64,000 nucleotides of DNA, from contig JANAVB010042263.1 of the NCBI GenBank assembly GCA_029216955.1, forward strand, positions 62,001 to 126,000, given 5' to 3'. The translations under genes and the position numbers were made by a program. Positions 34,885-47,164 of the stretch are shown here, one piece after another; the first letter of the stretch is position 1; every line of letters starts with the position of its first letter. Below the pieces are notes generated by a model. It had not been told where the DNA came from and did no database searches. It saw only the letters and a list, made by a program, of their open reading frames with translations. The DNA is from Iris pallida. Its lineage: Eukaryota; Streptophyta; Magnoliopsida; Asparagales; Iridaceae.

Positions 34885-36126
34885 CTACTGCTGGTGCTGG
34901 ACAAACCTCTGCTGCTGCGTCGGCAGGGCTGGTCCCCGCTGCTGGCCCACTGGAGCTCTAGCTCCACCTCCCGGAGCTGCTCGTCCCATACGGCACTCCC
35001 TCATCTGGTGATCTGCTGAGCCACAGACTAGGCAGAGGCCCAGCCTCTTCCTGCACTCACTGGCAGCATGACCATTCCTCCTACAGTACCCACAAGTGAT
35101 AACCTGCCTCTGGCCCTGCTGGTGCTGCCTCGGCTGCTGCTGGTGCTGAGCTGGCCTCTGCTGGATCGGCTGAGGCTGGAACGGCCTCGGCTGCTGAAAC
35201 TGAAAGTGGGGCCTCTTGGCCTGGCCCCCGCTGCTACTGCCTCCAACTGGGTCTCTCCCTCTCTTGAGCCTAAGCTCAAGATCATCCTCAGCTAACAGGG
35301 CTCCCGTCAGGATCTCCTCAAACGTAGCATCTCTGTTCCCCTTGGTCAGGGACTTGACCTCCTTGACCAGACCCTTCCGAAACCGCTGGGCCTTCGCCGT
35401 CTCGCTCAACCCCTCAACAAACCTGCCGAGACGGCCAAACTCTCCCACATACTCCTCAACTGAGAGGCTCCCCTGGACCAAGCTCTCAAACTGCGTCTCC
35501 AAGGCTCTGACTGCTGAATCCGGGAAGAACTTCTTCTTGAAGAAGCCCCGGAACTGCTCCCAAGTCTGCCCTGGTACCCCCACCCTGGGGTCCGACTGAT
35601 ACCAGGTGCGAGCAAGATCTCGCATCCGGCTAGCTGCGGCCTCGATCTGAAGGTCTGCCGGGATCCTGGCCAAGCGGAAGATCTCCTCCATATGCTCGAT
35701 CCACTCGTCGGCATATAGGATCCCCTCTGTCCCCATGAAGTCTCTGGGGCTCATCTTCTGAAACTGCTCGATCCCTGGTGTCCTCTGTTGCTGCACCACG
35801 GGTCGAGCTGCGGCTGTCGTGACAGCCAACTCCATGCCTCTATCCTGTCGAGCCTGCTGTCGGTCCATGAACTGCTGAAAATAAGCGAACATCTGAGCGG
35901 CGTCCACATGTCCTGGAGGCGGTGGTGGCTGGAAAGGATCCTCTGGATAGACCGGGCCCTGCCTCCCAGTCGGTGGATGCATATCCCCTGCTGCGGCTGC
36001 CGAGGTCTCAACACGAGCTGAGGTGACAAGAGCTGCAGTCCCCTGGCCTCGTCGTGCTGGCTGAGAGGTAGCAGTCCCCTCTATAGCATCCTCATGGACG
36101 GCACGCTGCGAACGAGTCTCTACCAT
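34885..36126 (-). pseudogene. C Gag (capsid and nucleocapsid)
   Basis: 413 residues starting MVETRSQRAV at the ATG 36124-36126; the frame extends five codons upstream without another ATG. A capsid-type retrotransposon gag domain spans about 140-260. A Gln/Pro-rich stretch (about 300-341) precedes two CCHC zinc knuckles: C345-C348-H353-C358 and C365-C368-H373-C378. Gag packages RNA. The frame ends in TAG at 34885-34887 and continues in the same frame into protease. D has no stop at that place, so a CAG-to-TAG change is likelier than programmed readthrough, though readthrough cannot be excluded. Upstream, a pyrimidine-rich tract ending CAG abuts the ATG. Confidence 0.93.
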
Positions 36127-36341
36127 CCTGAAGATAGACAAACAAGAGTATCAATTTCTGAAAAAGAGCGATATAACAAGGGCGGACAATTATAATTCAA
36201 GGGATCAGCAGACAAAAGAATTTAGATGGCAATAAAAGGAATTTTTCCTAAAGTGATTGAGTAACCTTAAAATTTATATCCTATATCCTATAGCAGGCTA
36301 CAGTGATACTCTAGTTCGAGCACCACTATACTTCTAGTGCA

Positions 36342-36360
36342 GACCTGCATGGGCCACCAC
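36342..36360 (-). other. primer-binding-site-like motif of C
   Basis: Minus strand GTGGTGGCCCATGCAGGTC, 8 nt from the LTR end at 36369. The leader to gag is about 215 nt. Confidence 0.65.
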
Positions 36361-36368
36361 TAAAAACG

Positions 36369-39300
36369 TGTCACGACCCGCACCCTAGAGTAAGGGCACG
36401 AGACGTGGGTACGTCCAGCCTACGCCGCAGTGTCGGTGGTAGAACGCTGTCCTAGGTCACAACATCTAACAGTATATATATCTAAACAGTTTATACTCCC
36501 CGAATGGGGGTGACATAGTAATAGAAACTCAATTACAACTAAGAAAGATATAGCACGATATGAATAGAACTCAAGGAAATGAAATAGATAAAATAGTAGT
36601 CTAAGATAATCCCAGCAGTACAAGTCTCAGATAAAAGAATATATACAAACTGATCTCCAAATAGAGTCTAACTAAAACATGATCCAACTACATAGATAAA
36701 AGCCTAACTATCTAGTCTAGGCAGTCGGGGGAAGGTCCTCAGCTACTGCTGGATCCTCCTGAGGGTCCAGCTCACAGGTGTCATCAAGGGCTGCCCCGTA
36801 ATAGGTGTCCAGGCAAGCCTCCTCCTCGTCCTCTGTAATATTTCAACAGGTCCAGTCAGGACAGGAGCGAGCACAGTACATCTCAACAATTCATAGCAGG
36901 TTAGAAAATATAAACATGCAGTAAAGTAAGATACAAGTACTGAAAGAAATACGGTATGTAAACAGGAAGAGAACTGTAATGTAAATATCTACTATACATA
37001 GAGAACTAGCAGTGACTAGTGAGTCAGAGTACAATCATGAACATGTAAATGGCCTGGGATGATTCTGATGCTACACTACGGAATGATTCTGATACTACAC
37101 TACTGGTGTATTATTCACATGTCCATTTATACTCCCCCATACCCCCAATTAATACACAAGGATCCAGCCAGGTTATGTTATATGATGCTACGTAACAGAC
37201 CCCGAAGGTGATAGACCCCGAAGGTGATGAACCCCGAAGGTGATAGACCCCGAAGGTGATACATAGTAGTCCCATAAATGGGATAAGGATTCTAGGAAGA
37301 CTCTACGATCATAAGAGTATATGTCGTAAGTGATCAAAGAACCAATGAAGCATATGATACGTCATGTAAGTGAAACGCACAGAACATGTAGTACTGAATG
37401 CTCCCTAAGGATAACATCTCGAGAAGGGATCCATATAGTACCAATCCGTGTGACCAACGTGACAGTACAAGTAAGTAATCTACTGCAGGAATTAATTCTA
37501 AACAGGATATGAAATGATCAGAGAATGTACTCGCCTGTAACTGAGTGTCCGGTATGAAACGTACTGTCCAAGGAGTGGTGTCTGGCTCCTAATCAGAACA
37601 GCACAAGTCACAACAAGTCCAGAATATCAAAATGGAGTCCTACTATGCATTCTACATGATTCTAGGTCAATCTAGGCCAAAGTCAACTCTTGGTCAACTT
37701 TGGTCAACCCTAGAAGTCAAACTAGGTCAACCAAGTCAAACCTGAGTCAAACTAGTCTATACTAGTCTAACCAGTCTATTCTAAGTCTAACAGGACTACA
37801 CAAGTCTAATATAGGCTTACTAGGCAAGCAGACACACAATACACCCATAGGCTAATAGACTAGGTCAATAAGCTATTAGGCAAAACCATTTATAACAACC
37901 TACAAATCTCCTATACACATGACAATACTTATATCTAAATTACCAAACACATATTACTATATTAATGTAATCTACATAGAAATACAAAAATAGCATATAG
38001 GCTACCCTTAATATCATATACACAAGTCAAAGTATTATAGACTCCTATGTGAAAACCACACATACATTATCTATCCACATTTACATTTAAGACAAATATA
38101 TATACATATATACATTATACTTTAGACATATGTGCATATATACATGATACATACCTAGGCATACCTATATATGCATGTAGGAAACTAGAGAACAATGTGT
38201 ACGTGTGTGTGTGAAAACTTGAGAGTGAGTGTGTGAGTGCTAGGCCAAAAGTGACATTTAGGAATGTGCAGGAAAATAGTAAGCTGTGTATCCAAGTGCA
38301 GGAATAATATGACAGTGAACATAGGAAGAGGGGTGTGTGTGTAAACCAGGCAAACAGTGAGGAACTTGTTTCCCAGTTATGTGTGTGTGTGTGAACCATG
38401 TAAGTGCAGGGAAATAAACAGCAGTAGCAATTAACAGGAAAAGGGAAGAAATGATTTCAGTCCACAACTCAATCAATACACAGCCTCAACATACTCAAAC
38501 TCAGATTTACAACAGTCCCACAAATGTACAGGTTAATACCACATTGGAAGAAAACTTATACAATTCAAATGAGACTCAAACATGCTCTCAACATATCAAT
38601 TAAACTCAGTTTTTAGTCTCCTCAGTAAAATCCAGATTTCAAGTCCAAACCTCATCCAAAATAGTCCCAATTCGACATACACATAGGAATCATGTAGGGG
38701 TTCATGTTAGGGGTTTTATATCATGTAAATAACAGTGATTATTAGGTTAAAAATGATGTCAAAATTCATTCTTCTGAAACTGGAACAGGAATTTAACTCT
38801 AAGTATCACAAAACTGAAAATGGGGATTTAAACAATAAAAAATTGTTAAGATTAAAAATGAAGGGTTGGTAATACAAATATAGGATGCATACATGCTAGG
38901 TGTGGTGTTTGTGTCCAAACAAAAGGACACAAATGTGTCCCAACAAAATAGGACACGAAATGGGCACACAGGCACTGATTTAGTGCACTGTGTCGTGCAC
39001 GTGTGCACGCGTGTTGTGCACACAGCACAGACCAATTCAAGGCACGTGGTCACCAACCTAGGTTCGCCAGGTGTCAAGCTAACCACGTGTCACCCTGAAT
39101 CGTGTCGACGTGTCCCCGTGTCTGAGTTACACTCGCGTGTCAGTGGCAAAAAAAGACAGTGCACAGCACTGTGCAAACCCAGTGCACGACGAATTTCTCC
39201 CAAACCAATGCATGAAATCCAGTAAAAATTGGGGAGCATGGTGTCAGTACATGCCCCAACATTCACCCAAAAAATGGTGTCAAGACGAATCGTGTCGTGT

Positions 39301-40343
39301 CCACAAAGGACCCCGAGATGCAGGGGACTCCTGTAGCCGCGCGCGCGCGAGTCCAAATGCGCGTGCACGAGTGTCGTAGCGACACGACACAAGCACGAAT
39401 TCACCCCAGTACACAAGAAATGTGTAAGCAACATAGAATAGCAACTTTCCATTCAAAAATATTATGAAAATAGCACAACAAGTTCCAGTGAGGAATAAAC
39501 ACAAACACCTAGTGTAGGGCACTGATACGTGTCCTGTTAGGACACGAAATGACCCAAAAAATTTAGGGATTCCTATTCCTATAGTTTGGGTAGGTCTAGG
39601 GCTCCCTATTGATGCAATAATTTCAGGATTCTATGGTGAGAACAAGAAGTTACCTCAAGTATCAAAACCCCTTGAAAACTCTAAAGAGAGATGCTCCTCT
39701 TGATGGTGAAACCCCTCTAAATTATTGGAAAACTGAGAACAAATCATTCCACCAGCAAGAAAACAATAATTAGAAACTATTGCAACTTGTTTGGATTAAA
39801 AAGGATGAGAAATGGATTTATTAAGAATTTCTAAAGATGGGAGCTCACCTCTTTCTTCTCTTGCAATAATTTCCTAAGGAAGAGGCTAGCCCTAACTTTG
39901 GGAGGCATTAAATAGGATGTGATGGGTCATTAGTGGCTGCCATGGGCTGATTAGGGTTAGGGTTGGTTCATGGTGTGGGCCTATGGGCTATTAAGCCTAA
40001 GTCATTAATCATGACTTATCAAGTCATAAGCCATATTAGCCTACACAACTCCAAATCACCCCTACCTAGTTCCAATGACTTAAACCTCATTACATTAGGT
40101 CAAACCAAGGTTACTTAACCTAGCTAAGTGGCCATAACCTAAATTAGTAACTAGGTTAGTCTTCTAGTCAACACAAGTCAAAGTCCACCATAGGCCCAAA
40201 AACAATTCTCCTAAAAATCACCAAAAATCACCAAAAATCATATTAATTATAATAAATCCTAATATTACATAATAATTCAACTTAATTCCCAAAATTGAAA
40301 AAAATGGCCAAAATACCCCCAAGCTAGAAAAGTGGTAGTGACA
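36369..40343 (-). repeat. C 5' LTR (right copy), 3975 bp
   Basis: Pairs with 27351-31328 over the full length with few differences; same 16-bp repeats, W-boxes and G-boxes. Confidence 0.95.
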
Positions 40344-40736
40344 CTCATGACCGAGCAGCAAGGAGGACGTCTCATAACCGAGCCGCATGAAGAATGTCTC
40401 ATGACCGAGCCGCATGAAGGACGTCTCCTAAACCAAGCCGCATAAAGAATGTCTCATGACCGAACCGCATGAGAGATGCTTCATGATCGAGCCGCATGGA
40501 AGGTGTCTCATGACTGAGCCGCATAAGAAAATGTCTCATAACCGAGCCACATGAAGGAATGTCTCATGACCGAGCCGCATGAAGGACGTCTCATGACCGA
40601 GCCGCATGAGGAATGTCTTATGACCGAGCCGCATGAGGAATGCCTTCTGACCAAGCCGCATGAGACCATCTCATGACTGAGCCGCATGAGGAATGTTTCA
40701 TGACTAAGCCGCATAAAGGATATCTTATGGCTGGAT
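40344..40736. repeat. 27-bp minisatellite, right part
   Basis: About fourteen 26-28 bp units around CTCATGACCGAGCCGCATGA with variable tails. With the left part the pre-insertion array had roughly 16-17 units. The 27-bp period gives a nine-residue repeat on the minus strand, which I do not regard as coding. Confidence 0.9.
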
Positions 40737-40749
40737 GGATATGGGGGTC

Positions 40750-41019
40750 CTAGAAGAAGGTGCTGTGCCAAATGTCATGATTTGAGAGAGTTTCGTTTGT
40801 CTTCCTCTTGACTTCTCGAAAATAATGAATTTGACCAACCCTCCTCCTTAGCGAGTGCTGGCACTGCGGATTATGGATCTCCTTGGTCGAAGAAGATTTG
40901 ACGGTAGACTTCTTCAAAAGATTGTGATGCGCTTGACTGAGACGATGCGCCTCATTGACACATCTGAGTAATGCATCTAGTTGAGAGCAGGCCGTTACAA
41001 CGTCTTCAATTGGCATCAT
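40750..41019 (-). CDS. hypothetical ORF, low support
   Basis: ATG at 41019 opens a frame beginning MMPIEDVVTACSQLDALLRC, 89 codons, ending near the minisatellite. The frame extends 17 codons upstream to a TAG without another ATG. Composition looks protein-like (balanced, with an LDALLRCVNEAHRLSQ stretch that could be helical), but I recognise no family. It may belong to the same old locus as the minus-strand frame at 3158-3580. The region 41020-41286 contains nothing else I can name. Confidence 0.2.
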   Translation of the reverse strand: MMPIEDVVTACSQLDALLRCVNEAHRLSQAHHNLLKKSTVKSSSTKEIHNPQCQHSLRRRVGQIHYFREVKRKTNETLSNHDIWHSTFF

Positions 41020-41286
41020 GTTTCCGTGATGATGCCGGAAAGGCGCAGTAGGTTGTAGTCGTTGGAACACAGACTACCTTGGTAGTGGGGCCACTGTCTT
41101 GTGGCAGCGGCAGTTGATGATGGCTTGGGTGCAGTGATGTCCTGGAAAGGGCTCATCGCATGCCAAGGTTGCTTCTCTCTTCTTGCGTTTGTAAGTAATC
41201 ACCTCTCGCAAGTTGCTAGCAGATTGATCTACCTTTGTATCTGTTTTGTGGGCCCGAGTATCCAGAGCGCCCAGGTGCGTAGGTAT

Positions 41287-41570
41287 CATATTTGCTCCCT
41301 GATCTGAGGATAGTAAAAGCACTTGCTCTCGATCGTTGTAGGAAGACTTTTGGGACCATCATATTTGCTCCCTGATCTGAGGCTAGTAAAGCACTGCTCT
41401 CGATCGTTGTAGAAAGACTTTTGGGACCATCATATTTGCTCCCTGATCTGAGGCTCGTAAAGCACTGTGCTCGATCGTTGTAAGAAGACTTTTGGGACCA
41501 TCATATTTGCTCCCTGATCTGAGGCTAGTAAAGCACTGCGCTCGATCGTTGTAGGAAGACTTTTGAGACC
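41287..41570. repeat. 71-bp tandem repeat, four copies
   Basis: Units start at 41287, 41360, 41431 and 41502 and contain CATATTTGCTCCCTGATCTG and CTCGATCGTTGTA. The first is 73 bp because of two extra bases. Confidence 0.93.
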
Positions 41571-41813
41571 CACCCTGTCCGTTAGCCTTGGGGGACTGGA
41601 CGCCGGTGGTTCTGTACACTTTCCATCAGGAGCCCGTATAACAGTTAACGGTGCCCGCTGACGGTCAGTAGCTTGGACAGTTGAATGGGCTTGTTGGGCC
41701 CGCACTGCCCTAGACTTCTTCGACTTAGCACCCGAAGGTACGTAGTAGGAAGAGTCCAAGTTGGAAGGAGGGAAGGGAAGTTGGTGTCCTTTTCAAAGGA
41801 GGCAAGGGGGCTC

Positions 41814-41821
41814 TATTTATA
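41814..41821 (-). promoter_or_regulatory. TATA box on the minus strand
   Basis: TATAAATA in CCATTCTATAAATAGAGCCC. Downstream on the minus strand is a CT-rich leader-like stretch and an open frame without an early ATG (41759-41430) that runs into the 71-bp repeats. A promoter-like feature of an unclassified old locus. Confidence 0.4.
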
Positions 41822-41906
41822 GAATGGAGTGAGCCCTTTCTACTTCTCCTTTTCGATGTGGGACTAAAAGCAATATTTTCCATGCTTCTACATAGGGCAG
41901 GGCTTG

Positions 41907-44235
41907 TGTCACGTCCCGCTCCCGTAGGAGCGATCGTCCTCGCTAATACGTGATGTCGCACGAGCCTAGATTGCGCTCGTGCAAGGCGGGTTCCATAACG
42001 GTCAATTTCAGCGACTACGACGGGGTCGTCGCACAGAACTCCCAAACAGAGATATTGAATATGCCAGCAAAAATTTAGAACGAAACACAAGATACTCAAA
42101 AGATGATCTTTATTGATATTGAAACAAAGATTATAATGGGGCGCAAGACCAAGATTACAATCACTCAAGCTCACTCATCTCACATTACAAGTCACTCAGC
42201 TCTCTCTCATCTCTCAATTTACATTTGTCGATCCAGCGGATGCTTCGGAAGGAAAAGTCCATACATTATGTCCCGTATAAATCCAGTCTTCACGCGGTCG
42301 CACACCTCGAATCGCCAAGGAATTCTGTGCCTCGACGCATCCAAACGAGCTCCGTGCCACGAGCTTCTACCTGTGCCTGTACATAAACACTGTATGGGTG
42401 TCAGTACTCAACTGTACTGGTGGTGTGAGCTCCTCGTCCACCCATACAAAATCGACACGTAAATTTACTTTGTGCAATATAGTTCCTTCTTTTCAATTGT
42501 CTTTCTAGTCTTGCCTTAGGATCAGTTTTAGGACAGATGCCTATGGCCAAATTTGTGTCTTTAGGCCGTCCCGTGCTCGCAACAACAATTATAACCTATC
42601 AAGTCGTGCTTGCTTTTCGGCCCATAATCAAGAACGCAACTACACGATAAGACTCCATTTCCATGTGACCATACTACAAGTCCTTATTGAGGCCGTACCT
42701 CGTAACTCAGTAAGACTTAACTATATCGCCGCCTCGCCGCCCTTGCTACTTTGATCACCAACTGATCCAATCGAGACTTGTGAACTTAGTGTCGCTTAAC
42801 CAACTTTGCCTTGCGACGACTCCTGAATTAAACCCGAGACGACTCAAATCCAACTTGTGCAACTCTATGCCAGAAACTTAAGACTCAATGCCACAACTCG
42901 TGCCGAAGCACGTCGCCTATGTTGAAGCCAAATCTTAGGCCCAAACATTGTGTTCTAACTGTACACACATTCAACTCGACTCAATCCAAAGGCACACACG
43001 CAGATTGCCGCCCTTACCGACACATCTATATGAAAGGTCACTAGCACCACAAGCTATCCTGGACTTATAGCTTTGATATTCGGCGACCCTTTCAGTGCAA
43101 GTAGCGAGCCCTGCTGAAAGTTCTTAAATAACCTGAACGGTACTCCCAGCTCGGCTATACCGTGTTTCCTCTTAGGCCGAAACGGTCCCGTGGCCCCGGG
43201 TTGCCGCTCGAAGAAACAATCGCCCTTGTCAACAAGTTGTCCATGACCACGCACCTACACTAACTTCTAGACTTAACATAATTGCATGGCCTAATCATCA
43301 CCACTTAGTTCCTTTGCTTTACTTCTTCTACTTTTCATACTTCTTTTGTATAGCCCAAACCAGGGTTGCCTCGGCAACTGACCTGCATTCTCGTCACATT
43401 TCTTCTCGGCGACTGACCATCGCTCGAACTTAGCATTGCGACTAACCATCGCTTAGACCTAACATTCTTTGAACTTAGGGAACGGCAACGACATAGTCTT
43501 TCCACTTAACTTGAACATAATGCGTTCCTTAAGTGTCAACAGACCGTGGCTAACTTTCTACTGAACCAACCATGGCTCGTGCCTTAAACTGACTCGTGTT
43601 CTATGCGACGCTATCGCCCAAGTCATACTTCTTTTGACGGGCCTTGAGATCGTGGGACTAAATAACTTGAAAACCGCAGAAAGAGCGGAACAGTACTTGG
43701 AATAAAAATTAGGTCGATCGGTATAACTTTGCCTAACTTAATCGAGCCTACAACTTAACCCAAGGGACGAGCAAAGGCTATACCAAGCCTTGCATCATGG
43801 AAGTGTGCATGCTTTATCGAGCATTTATGCGGACGACACCTAAGACTTAGGCTAATTCATAATTTGTGTCGAAGACCAACTTTCCTTCTCCCAAGCCACG
43901 GGACGAAGGACCGAGTGTCAATTTAAAAGCCATCGTGCATCGTTTCTAAGCCGGTTGTGGGACCTTTTCCACGTTCTAACTCAATCGACCCAACTTGGAA
44001 TTATTCCCTTAGCTATGTGGATTCGTCTCTTTTATTATCAAGCCTACTTGTGCATTTAAAAACTTTCGTTTTATTAGTGTGAAGGCCAAGCTGAGGCAAG
44101 TTCACCGAAGCCACCCACCTGAGCGAGGGGTCGCCTCGATAGAGCGATGTCTCCAAGCAAGCCGTTGTAAGGCTAAGTCCAAATACTGTCGGCATTTTGA
44201 TTCCTCCGATTGACTAAGCGGGACGGGGCACTACA
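41907..44235 (-). repeat. solo LTR I, B-related, 2329 bp
   Basis: Starts TGTCACGTCCCGCTCCC and ends GGGGCACTACA, the reverse complement of a B-type LTR, with matching blocks along its length and the AATAAA signal near 42110. No primer site on the left and no purine tract on the right, so it is a solo LTR. Flanks are GCTTG and ACTTA: no clean TSD, suggesting an old or rearranged copy. Confidence 0.8.
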
Positions 44236-44381
44236 ACTTAGGCTAAGCATCCGCCCGCCCGAGGCCCGTCCGATACGAGCCCGGCCCTAAAAGCCTGTTA
44301 AGTCCGGCCCAAAAAATTCGATTCATTTTCAAGTGTCCTAAGAGAGATGAATGGCAGGGAACAGGAACATGCTGGGTGGCG
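44236..44381. other. short flank between I and D
   Basis: 146 bp of unique sequence with a GCCCGCCCGAGGCCCG stretch. Its last five bases are the D target TGGCG. No gene seen. Confidence 0.7.
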
Positions 44382-45090
44382 TGTAACGCCCCAGAACCAG
44401 AATATTGGAGAGCGGGAGCGTACATAGCCAGCTACGTATATTGAAGTGCAACCCACCTCGCTATACGGTCACGGCTGTCTAGATACATGAGGGTTTAACT
44501 ACAAGCCAACAGTCTCCTATGGTCATGGACAAGCCTATTGTTTCAATCTCAAGCAAGCAATAATAGTTATAAAATGTCAGAGCACCAAATATATAATAGC
44601 AAGGCGTCCCATACATTACATATTGGATGATCATGAAGCTAGTCGTACAAAATGTCAAGACTAGCAAGAGTTCAGTCGTACCTGATTAACCCTAGGATCT
44701 GTCAATCATGTTACAGCCCGTAGGCAGACAGTAAATAAAGATGCAATACGAGCTAACACGTGCTCATCGGCTAAACGCCTCAAAAGAATAATTTTTACAA
44801 TAAAGTGGGAGGACAAAAAGAAATCCACTCGTTGCGAAGGTTACGCCTAGTGGTCACCATCTGGCTGGAGGTTAGGTAGATCCTCTGGGACTGCTCTGAT
44901 ATCTGGCCATACAAAATCAGCTGGGTCAGACCCCAGAAAGAGCAAGTGCCACAAAGGAGGCTTCACTTAGGAACTAAAACCAGTATATCATAATAGAATA
45001 ATTAAAGAGAGCTTATAAAAGAACTGATCATAATAATAATAGAGATAACAATAATAAATTGAGTACGAGAAAACCATTCAAGCAGCCAGA

Positions 45091-45456
45091 CTGCAACCCT
45101 TAAACCAAACAAGGACCGGGGTTGCAGCCCTTCACCTGAAATAGAAACCCGTCTCAAATACTAATGGTAAGGTAACAAGACAATAAACGAAGAGATGACT
45201 CAGAACTGCTCCGGGAGCCAGGTTACAACCCTTAAACCAAACAAGGACTGGGGTTGTAACCCTTCACCTGAACAGAACTGGGCCCCTGATCTTTATTGTT
45301 AAGACCAGTATAAAGAATTAATCATGTCGTTGCAGTAAGGTAAAACATGACGAGCGTGGCATGGGGTTGCAATAAGACAATAACGAAGAGAGGACACAAA
45401 ACTGCTCCGGGAGCCAGGTTACAACCCTTAAACCAAACAAGGACCGGGGTTGTAAC
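45091..45456 (-). repeat. three hairpins with a shared loop in the D LTR
   Basis: CTGCAACCC/GGGTTGCAG (45091-45127), GTTACAACCC/GGGTTGTAAC (45222-45260 and 45418-45456). All loops contain TTAAACCAAACAAGGAC. Counterparts in the right LTR: 54617-54653, 54748-54786, 54944-54982. The loop core AACCAAACAAGGAC also occurs in the A LTR hairpins. Confidence 0.75.
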
Positions 45457-46394
45457 CCTTCGCCTGAATAGAACTGGACCCCCGATCGTTATTGTTAAGG
45501 CGAGCATCAATAATCATGTCGTGTCACAATCTTGTACAGGATCGGGACAAGACTAAGCTGGGATAAACTCCATCCAATCAATCACGGCCAATCAAGAGTA
45601 CGGCTTGATACTTTTAACTAACTAGGGTTATCACAGGCCTAGTTACTAGCAAGATGCAATAAGATTATCCCAACAGCCACAAGCTCTGCAGACCATCTGG
45701 TTATCCAGGTCGAATGTCCGTTTATGGAGAATGCAATACATGACTGTGTGCTGGAAATGTGCCCTACTCATCGGCAGGGTACCAGTCCACTTAATGCGCC
45801 CAGATAACGGGATTGCCTGTAGCTGGGAATCTCTTCATGTCTATTGAATTATTCTAGTTTATTAGCCTTAGTCAATTACTGTAGGTATCCCTGACCATGG
45901 TACTCAGGGATTCCTGCCTTAGACATGATGCAAACATTACCGGTTCATTTAGTACAAACACATTCACCCACGGTGTCCAGGCCATTCAATTCTGCCATGA
46001 CATGCTAGCCGTCGCAACAGCATTCGAGATATATATCATGTCAAATACACTGTCAAGAGTATGCCACGACGGGTCACTATCATGTCATGTCATTATTTAA
46101 ATTTAATATTTAACCTGGTATAAGCGTGTATGCAATAACTAAATATAAACATGGTGCAAGAGTTGTGGAAGAATCATGCGGCTCAGGGAGACGGGGTATA
46201 ACTTCCACATACGAACTTAAAATGAGGTGCTCCAGAGATATTCGGAAAGGCAAGACAAAGATCTAAAACTTTCATGTTTTAAGTTTTTCGAAATTCTGGC
46301 TAGAAAATAGCTTAACTTGGCAAAAACAGTCATTCTGTGCACTTTTTATGCCAAAAATTTAATTCTGCGTAAAATATGTAAAAGGGGAGGGTTC

Positions 46395-46600
46395 CAGCAT
46401 AAAATTTTATATTCTGGGTACCTTCCAGCGTAAAATATGCAATTTTAGGGTTTCCAGCGTAAAATTTCACATTCTGGATACAATCCAGCGTAAAATAAGC
46501 AATTTCAGGATTTCCAGCGTAAAATTTCACATTCTGGATACAATCCAGCGTAAAATACACAATTTCAGGATTTCCAGCGTAAAATTTCATTTTTTACGCA
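46395..46600. repeat. 60-bp tandem repeat in the D LTR
   Basis: Three to four units of CCAGCGTAAAATTTCACATT plus a related half carrying CCAGCGTAAAATA.GCAATTT, so each unit has two CCAGCGTAAAAT cores. Right copy at about 55906-56100. Confidence 0.85.
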
Positions 46601-47017
46601 AGCCTTCCTGCGTAAAATTCGATTTTATGCTAGCTTCCCTGTGTAAAATCTTATTTTACGCCAGCACCACATTCTTCAGCCGACATGAAAATTCAGAAAA
46701 CTTGTTTTGGCCATAAAAACTTTATTTTAACTCGAAATGAGGTGAATCAAAAACCAAATTCACACGAAATTTCGTGCTCTTGCTCATGGAACTATTAGTT
46801 TTCAAAAATAACAAGTTTTAGTATATCAAAACCAAGAAAACTCCATGAACTAAAAGTTATAAAGTAGATCTAGAAGAATCTATCCAAGAATAAACCAATC
46901 AATGAAATGCTAGAATAAATCAAGCAGTAAGACTTGCAATACGGATCATATTATGTATACGTATACTAAGATACGTAATACGAACCACAGGCATTACAAC
47001 TCTACCCACCTTAAAAG

Positions 47018-47035
47018 AATTCCGTCCTCGGAATT
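47018..47035 (-). promoter_or_regulatory. pre-polypurine-tract hairpin of D
   Basis: Minus strand AATTCCG-AGGA-CGGAATT. Relative to A and C one base pair is changed on both sides (T-A to C-G). Followed by CTTTTAAGGTGGGTAGAGT and the LTR starting TGTAATGCC. Confidence 0.75.
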
Positions 47036-47164
47036 TAATTAAGAGGCTAGAGGGACAAGAACAAGCTATACTATTCACAAGCAAGCTATACTAATCAAGC
47101 AATCAATTAATTATTCATACAAGCAAGGAATCGAAGGCATGAGGCATAAGAAAGATATTATACC

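Larger units (their letters stand above)
27351..40343 (-). mobile_element. element C: Ty3/gypsy chromovirus, near complete, inactivated by stops
   Basis: LTRs 27351-31328 (3978 bp) and 36369-40343 (3975 bp), TSD CTCAT at 27346-27350 and 40344-40348. The 5040-bp internal region encodes on the minus strand gag, protease, RT, RNase H, integrase and a C-terminal chromodomain, in the Ty3/gypsy order and in one frame apart from three stops and a 93-nt intron. The chromodomain tail ending ERYPYLF and the long LTRs fit plant chromoviruses, probably the Tekay group. The LTR copies are very similar; in the first 250 bp I count five differences, all transitions. Confidence 0.96.
44382..46998 (-). repeat. 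D 3' LTR (left copy), 2617 bp
   Basis: Starts TGTAACGCCCCAGAACC and ends GGCATTACA. Contains three hairpins (45091-45456) and a 60-bp tandem repeat. It lacks about 246 bp that the right LTR has at 56397-56655; the junction is at the CCA of CTATCCAAGAATAAACC. Confidence 0.94.

Noticed and set aside
34885..34887. Programmed stop-codon readthrough between gag and pol in C
   Set aside because: D has no stop at this place and C carries two more deamination-type stops, so a point mutation is the simpler reading; not excluded.
41430..41759. 109-codon minus frame downstream of the 41814 TATA box
   Set aside because: It opens at TTG rather than ATG and its second half is 71-bp repeat; kept only as context for the TATA box.
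41902..41906. Possible TSD of solo LTR I (GCTTG / ACTTA)
   Set aside because: Only the central CTT matches; not reported as a TSD.
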